64,000 bases of DNA from Paraburkholderia caribensis (GTDB lineage: Bacteria > Pseudomonadota > Gammaproteobacteria > Burkholderiales > Burkholderiaceae). Under the pieces are notes generated by a model. That model did no database searches and was not told the origin of the DNA. It was given only the letters and a program-made list of their open reading frames with translations. Below, piece by piece: positions 59,465 through 64,000 of this stretch (its first letter is position 1; each line of letters begins with the position of its first letter). A program made the position numbers and the translations under genes. The stretch covers positions 1,736,001 through 1,800,000 of the forward strand of contig NZ_CP026103.1 in the NCBI RefSeq assembly GCF_002902945.1, in the 5' to 3' direction.

Positions 59465-59709
59465 CGCGGGCCGCCCAGCCGAGTGCTATTCGAACGCCGC
59501 GTGCATTCCGGATAGCGTCAAGGAAACGCCGCGACAAAGGCATTGATGTGCAATCGGTATCTACCTCGGCCTCGTCGATACCGATAGCCCTTGTCGATGC
59601 CATTGGTACTGCGTGGCAGTATCGGCAGCCGCGACCTGGAACCGTCGTTATTAGTTTAAGACGGTACTAACGGGCCGTCTGGTACAACTTTCACTCAGGA
59701 GCGCCAGAC

Positions 59710-60006
59710 ATGGCTACATACATTGTTTTTACACGCGAACGCACCCAGGATCAGCGGGAGTTGGACGCCTATCAGGCAGGTGTCGCAAAGACCTTTGTCG
59801 GCCATCCCATCAAAATCCTTGCCGCCTACGGAGCGCAACAACTGCTCGAAGGAGAGGCACCCGAGGGAGTCGTGATCGTTGAGTTTCCCGATACGCCGTC
59901 TGCACGCGCATGGTACGACAGCGAAGCATATCAGGCGATCGCAAAGCATCGGTTCAAGGGTGCAACCTACCGGGCGATGATGGTCGAGGGACTCGCACAC
60001 GGTTGA
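59710..60006 (+). CDS. DUF1330-family protein
   Basis: 98 residues, the usual size. Matches the family pattern of a small ferredoxin-like fold with G-A-Q-Q-L-L-E-G, V-V-I-V-E-F-P-D and R-A-W-Y-D-S-E-A-Y. Function of the family is unknown; it may act as a small antioxidant-like or isomerase-like protein. ATG 59710 has AGGAGCG upstream. The 245 bases before it hold no gene. Confidence 0.88.
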   Translation: MATYIVFTRERTQDQRELDAYQAGVAKTFVGHPIKILAAYGAQQLLEGEAPEGVVIVEFPDTPSARAWYDSEAYQAIAKHRFKGATYRAMMVEGLAHG

Positions 60007-60266
60007 CGGAAGTAGTAATAGAGACCGTCCGGAGCGGCTGCACATCGCCAGTGCGACCGCTTTTGCGTCCGCTCCTGCCGGGCAATGTCGGTGCCGATGG
60101 CTGACTGATTTGGGTCGCGAGTACTCGTTCACTCGCATCGGCACCTGACATTCAAGGCTACGACGGCGCGAACGGCGGCAAAGCGCCTATCACCTGTCTA
60201 ACAATGATCGGCACCCCAACGTCCGCTTCGGCCGATGACTTGCCGCCGAGCGACGATACGGAATGA

Positions 60267-60755
60267 CCGTTTTCACTCTGGTACCTGCCCTCAGAGCGCC
60301 GCCTGTTCGACCAGCGGTATGTCTGTCTTTTCAGACGTGGCCACGCGCTCGAAGATGCACCGCTCACGCTTGCAGCCTGGTCTGAAGCCGACCATCTGGT
60401 GCTCGTGTCCGCCGGCACGGGACATAGTCAGGTCGACGATTGGCTGAAGCAGCGAGGCGTGCAGCGCCGGGTGCGATTGACGGTGCCGCACTTCATGAGC
60501 GTCGGCTACATCCTGCAAAGCACCGACCCGATTGTTACGTTGCCCGAGCGATTGGCGTCGCAACTGGCAGCACCCTTCTCACTGAGCCTGCGCGCATTGC
60601 CCTCGAAGTGGCCCGCAGCGCCGATCCATTTGCTGTGGCACGCGCGAGTCCATCAGGACGAAGGCAACCGCTGGCTGCGCGAGAGAGTGATCGACCTGTT
60701 CGCCGACCCGGCAATACGATCGCGCAGAACAAAGACGGTGCAAAAAGGCTCGTAG
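60267..60755 (+). pseudogene. LysR-type regulator, C-terminal remnant
   Basis: About 162 codons match the effector domain of a NodD/NahR-type LysR protein: R-L-F-D-Q-R-Y-V-C-L-F-R-R-G-H, then L-V-L-V-S-A-G-T-G and V-P-H-F-M-S-V-G-Y-I. The DNA-binding half is missing and an in-frame TGA at 60264-60266 ends the frame upstream. It lies upstream of and convergent to the DASS transporter and may once have controlled it. Confidence 0.78.
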
Positions 60756-60779
60756 TTCGAAACAGAACGGGCTACGGCT

Positions 60780-62285
60780 TCACCAGAAACCAAGCATCTT
60801 CCACCAGAGGCTGCCGACCACCGCGAAGATCAGCAACTCCACCGCACACATCACAAAACCGATGCGCCACCAGGTTCCCATCGTGACATAGCCGCTACCG
60901 AAGATGATCGGCGAGGTGCCCGTCGCATAGTGGGTTAGCGTCATCATGATCGCCGAGCCGGCCGCCATCATCAGCATGAACGGCGCCACATACTCGGGTG
61001 GCATCAGATGGACCCCGACCGTCAGGAAGGCGAGCATCATCGCGCTGATGTGCGCCGTCGTGCTGGCGAACAGGTAGTGTGAAAATACAAATGCCAGTAC
61101 CAGGATCGTAGCCGTGGCGCCCCAGCCGATACCGCTGGCAACGATCGCGCTCTTCATGGCTTCCGAGAACCAGGTGATCACGCCTTGCTTGTTCAGTTGC
61201 TCAGCCAGCATGATCAGCGCGCCAAACCACACCAGCGTGTCCCAGGCGCTCTTCTCCGACAACACATCGTCCCAGTCGATGGTGCCCGTGATGATCAGCA
61301 AGAACAGGCCGACGAAGGCAACCACCGTCGGATCCAGGATGAACGACGGACCGAACATCATCGCCGGCACGTCGGCCCACAGCAGCAGTAGCAGCGCGAA
61401 GGTCCCCAACATGACCATTTCCTTCGGCGACATGGGACCCATCTTCGCCAGTTCAGCGCGGGCATACGCTACCGCGTTGGGTGTGGCATGGATCTGCGGC
61501 GGCGCCAGCAGATAGATCACCAGTGGCATGACCAGCATGCACAGAAGGCCGGGCAGCAGCATGCACAGCGCCCAGCTCGTCCAGGTCAGATGCAGGCTCT
61601 GATTGGTCGCCTTCGCGATGTAGTCCACCACCAGCGGATTGGGCGCGGTGGCGGTCAAAAACATCGCCGAGGTGATCGGGTTGGCGTGATAGTTGACCAT
61701 CGCCAGATAGGTGCCGACCTTGCCCTCGGTGCCCTTGGCGGGATCCGAGTCGAAAGCGTTGGCGATCGACTTCATGATCGGATGCACGATGCCGCCGCCG
61801 CGCGCGGTATTGCTCGGTGTGAAGGGCGCCAGCACCAGTTCGCAGACGGCCAGACCATAGCCGATGCCTACCGTGCGCTTGCCGAGCAGTGAGATGAAGA
61901 TCAGCCCGATGCGGCTGCCCAAGCCGGTCTTCTTGAGCCCGCGAGAGATCAGGATGGCGACCACGATCAACCAGATCAGCGGACTGTCGAAGGCGGTCAG
62001 CGCATCGGCGATCGCCCCCTTGGATGAGGTCGAGGTCACCTGTGACAGCGAGAGCACGACGATTGCCATCACCGCCATAACCCCGATCGGCATGACCTTC
62101 AAAATGATCGCGACGATTGTTGTCAGAAATATGGCAACGAGGCCCCAAGCCTTGGGCTTTAGCCCTTCGGGCACAGGGAGCAGCAACAGGATTACCAGCA
62201 CGGCCGTTGTGATCAGCGCGGGACCCAGTCGGAACGGGACAACGCTGTTGAAGTAGCGGAACGTCGCTTTTAGTTTCGAGAGCAT
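60780..62285 (-). CDS. DASS-family (SLC13/CitT-type) dicarboxylate transporter
   Basis: 501 residues with 11-12 hydrophobic helices. The conserved substrate/ion motifs are seen as H-A-N-P-I-T-S-A-M-F-L-T-A-T-A-P-N-P and Y-A-T-G-T-S-P-I-I-F-G-S-G-Y. Transport of a di- or tricarboxylate in exchange for or with Na+ is expected. ATG 62285 has GGAAGGAT upstream. The pseudogene LysR adjoins the 3' side. Confidence 0.92.
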   Translation of the reverse strand: MLSKLKATFRYFNSVVPFRLGPALITTAVLVILLLLPVPEGLKPKAWGLVAIFLTTIVAIILKVMPIGVMAVMAIVVLSLSQVTSTSSKGAIADALTAFDSPLIWLIVVAILISRGLKKTGLGSRIGLIFISLLGKRTVGIGYGLAVCELVLAPFTPSNTARGGGIVHPIMKSIANAFDSDPAKGTEGKVGTYLAMVNYHANPITSAMFLTATAPNPLVVDYIAKATNQSLHLTWTSWALCMLLPGLLCMLVMPLVIYLLAPPQIHATPNAVAYARAELAKMGPMSPKEMVMLGTFALLLLLWADVPAMMFGPSFILDPTVVAFVGLFLLIITGTIDWDDVLSEKSAWDTLVWFGALIMLAEQLNKQGVITWFSEAMKSAIVASGIGWGATATILVLAFVFSHYLFASTTAHISAMMLAFLTVGVHLMPPEYVAPFMLMMAAGSAIMMTLTHYATGTSPIIFGSGYVTMGTWWRIGFVMCAVELLIFAVVGSLWWKMLGFW

Positions 62286-62713
62286 TCTGCGATCCTTCCC
62301 GGAATAGTTGGCCGCGTCGGCTGAAACATAGTTCAGAGAGACCTGCCTGGCAATGGGCAACCTGACTTTCCAGCACGTTCAGGACGACGCAAACGCTGAT
62401 CTGTCATGACGTGCACGCGGCAAGCATACTATTCAACGGATACCCGAAGGAAACGCGATGCGCAGGCGATGAGCTGCATCAATTTGATGCCGATTTGCCG
62501 AGCAGGCGACGTTATCGATCTGCGCCCGGACGATGAGCGGATACGTCAGTTAACTCATCTGTCGAAAATGCGGTTCATCGTTGCGGTTTCGCAAACGTGC
62601 GCCCGCGCCGATGCGCTGGATCGATGCGGCGAGTTTCGTTGGACTCGATTACGCTACACGTCATTGACGCGGACTACGCGTTGAACCATCGCTCCATCCG
62701 GGAGGACAGCGCC
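62286..62713. other. Intergenic region, divergent promoters
   Basis: 428 bases between divergent transporter and membrane-protein genes. No gene and no repeat noted. Confidence 0.4.
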
Positions 62714-63220
62714 ATGAGCACACTGCTGGGCAAACTCAAACACGAAATCCTGAAAGCGCTGCCCCCTACGATCTTCTTCTTTGTCATTCTTCACATCGTA
62801 GCCATCATCCGTGCGTTGATGATCAAAGGCACGGGAATATCCATGCCCGTCTCGGGCTCAGTGCTGATCGCGTCGCTCGTGCTCGGTAAATCAGTCCTTT
62901 TCGCAGACATGTTGCCGTTCATCAATCGCTTTCCAGAAAAGCCCCTGGTCTGGAATGTCGCGTGGAAAACGCTGATGTACGCGCTCGTTGCCCTCGCGGT
63001 TCACTATCTGGAGCGGCTGTATGAATCCTGGAAGGAAGCGTCCAGCTTTGTTGCGGCGAATTCCCTTCTATGGGCAGACGTGAACTGGGCTCGCTTCTGG
63101 GCAGTGCAGATTCTGCTCGTCACGCTGATCCTGATGTACTGCGTGATTGCGGAACTTGCACGCGTTATCGGTCGCGACAAGCTCAGGTCGATGTTCTTCG
63201 GTCCCATCGCAGCAAACTGA
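62714..63220 (+). CDS. Small integral membrane protein, unknown function
   Basis: 168 residues with about four hydrophobic helices: A-L-P-P-T-I-F-F-F-V-I-L-H-I-V-A-I-I, V-S-G-S-V-L-I-A-S-L-V-L-G-K-S-V, a third near 92-105 and a fourth Q-I-L-L-V-T-L-I-L-M-Y-C-V-I-A. No recognised family. ATG 62714 follows GGGAGGA. It stands between a carboxylate transporter and a dehydratase without an obvious link. Confidence 0.75.
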   Translation: MSTLLGKLKHEILKALPPTIFFFVILHIVAIIRALMIKGTGISMPVSGSVLIASLVLGKSVLFADMLPFINRFPEKPLVWNVAWKTLMYALVALAVHYLERLYESWKEASSFVAANSLLWADVNWARFWAVQILLVTLILMYCVIAELARVIGRDKLRSMFFGPIAAN

Positions 63221-63382
63221 CAACCCCGCAAAGCGACCGCGTATTAGACCAAAGGTCAATATCCAATTGAACGCGCAGTTTTCATCCTGGGGACACGACC
63301 GCGCCGTGTTAAGCGATTCGCCAATACTCACCGAAGGTCGCTTCGTAACCGGTAACGCCGATCAAGCGCACGGCATATCGGT

Positions 63383-64000
63383 TCACTGCACGGCAGCGAC
63401 GAACTTGTCGAGCATGATGTTCCGCCCGCACAGCACCACGGCAACTGCCCGACCACGGTATGCAGGCGCGACTTGCAAGAAGCTGGCAAGCGCGACGCCT
63501 GCGGCTCCTTCCACCATCCAGCGGTCCGTCTGCGCGAGCCGTTTCATCGCCGACCTGATTTCATCTTCGCTGACCAGCACGCAACGATCGATCACCCGTT
63601 GCGCGATTGGCAAGGTAATCGTGTCTGGCTCCACCCCGCCCGCCGTGCCGTCCGAAATCGTGTCCGTCTCCTCGACATCGATCACCTTGCCTGCCTGAAT
63701 GCAGCGATAGAGCGTCGTCGCGTTCGCGGGCCAGCATCCCACTACGTCCGTACCCGCGCCCGACGCCTTGATTGCCGAGCCGATGCCGGAAATCAGCCCG
63801 CCGCCGCCCACCGAAGCGAACACGGCGGCAAGACCGGGCAGTTGCTCGTTCAGTTCGACGCCGACGGTCCCCTGCCCGGCAATCACATCGATGTCGTTGT
63901 AGGGCGAGACGAACGGCAACCCTGCGTCTTTTGCGCGCCGCGCCGCTTCCAGCTCCACCTCCAGCGTGGATGCGTCGATGGTCACGACAGATGCGCCGAG
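63383..64000 (-). CDS. Threonine/serine dehydratase-like PLP enzyme, 5' end outside the window
   Basis: The frame runs out at the right edge, leaving about 205 residues. It has the PLP-phosphate loop V-G-G-G-G-L-I-S-G-I and the C-terminal L-C-G-R-N of fold-type II enzymes. The PLP lysine is expected upstream of the window. Cleaves Thr or Ser to a keto acid and ammonia, or acts as a racemase. Confidence 0.85.
   Translation of the reverse strand, partial: LGASVVTIDASTLEVELEAARRAKDAGLPFVSPYNDIDVIAGQGTVGVELNEQLPGLAAVFASVGGGGLISGIGSAIKASGAGTDVVGCWPANATTLYRCIQAGKVIDVEETDTISDGTAGGVEPDTITLPIAQRVIDRCVLVSEDEIRSAMKRLAQTDRWMVEGAAGVALASFLQVAPAYRGRAVAVVLCGRNIMLDKFVAAVQ

Noticed and set aside
62406..62684. 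A 92-codon plus-strand frame in the divergent promoter region
   Set aside because: Low coding character and no ribosome-binding site.
1..64000. tRNA, rRNA, CRISPR array, riboswitch or prophage
   Set aside because: No repeated spacer-type arrays, no tRNA-like cloverleaf noticed, and no integrase, capsid or portal genes; weak structures cannot be ruled out without computation.

Overview
The window looks like a chromosomal segment of a high-GC betaproteobacterium of the Burkholderia sensu lato group (Paraburkholderia, Caballeronia or Burkholderia). Evidence: strong G/C bias at third codon positions, many LysR, IclR, GntR and AraC regulators each next to one catabolic or transport gene, and a dgdR-dgdA pair whose product keeps the key residue positions of the characterised Burkholderia cepacia 2,2-dialkylglycine decarboxylase. 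No rRNA, tRNA, CRISPR array or intact mobile element was found. No database search was possible, so names rest on motifs and remembered family features.

Layout. (1) 1-7.6 kb: a catabolic block with two SDR dehydrogenases, an MFS importer, an IclR regulator, a metal-dependent cyclase-family hydrolase, a COG0523 (CobW-like) metallochaperone GTPase and an amidase. (2) 7.6-13.8 kb: an MFS exporter, a small secreted protein, a gene-poor scar with an IS6-family transposase remnant, a flavin-dependent LLM oxidoreductase and a PRISE-like reductase. (3) 13.8-17.3 kb: a TonB-dependent siderophore receptor with a Fur-box-like site, and an AraC/VOC pair. (4) 17.5-18.4 kb: an unrecognised serine-rich protein. 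(5) 18.4-29.7 kb: dgdR/dgdA, an MCP fragment, several LysR or GntR regulators, two AEC carriers, a DsbA-like protein, an enolase-superfamily enzyme, a GlcG/HbpS-like secreted protein and a FixJ-type response regulator. (6) 29.9-35.9 kb: a 1984-residue kinase-like/ATPase/GAF/PAS/histidine kinase. (7) 36-42 kb: enoyl-CoA hydratase, DJ-1/PfpI protein, a lone winged-helix regulator, an SDR/TetR divergent pair with two palindromic operators, a GNAT enzyme and a diguanylate cyclase. (8) 42.3-45.7 kb: the two-gene ligase-associated DNA-repair unit (Lhr-like helicase and PdeM). (9) 45.8-49.1 kb: an unrecognised protein with a bipartite NLS-like motif, an AAA+ ATPase and an alpha/beta hydrolase. (10) 49.5-56.9 kb: a likely phenylpropanoid or stilbene side-chain cleavage module (carotenoid-oxygenase-family dioxygenase, aldehyde dehydrogenase, IclR and AraC regulators, MFS, outer-membrane channel). 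(11) 57.6-64 kb: LysR/SDR, a DUF1330 protein, a LysR remnant, a DASS carboxylate transporter, an unknown membrane protein and a truncated threonine/serine dehydratase.

The window is mostly small self-contained metabolic modules (regulator, enzyme, transporter). Three gene remnants (IS6 transposase, MCP, LysR) show past rearrangement. The least explained items are the two disordered, possibly host-directed proteins (17508-18374 and 45797-46708), the metallochaperone-equipped hydrolase cluster and the multidomain sensor whose kinase domain lacks catalytic residues.
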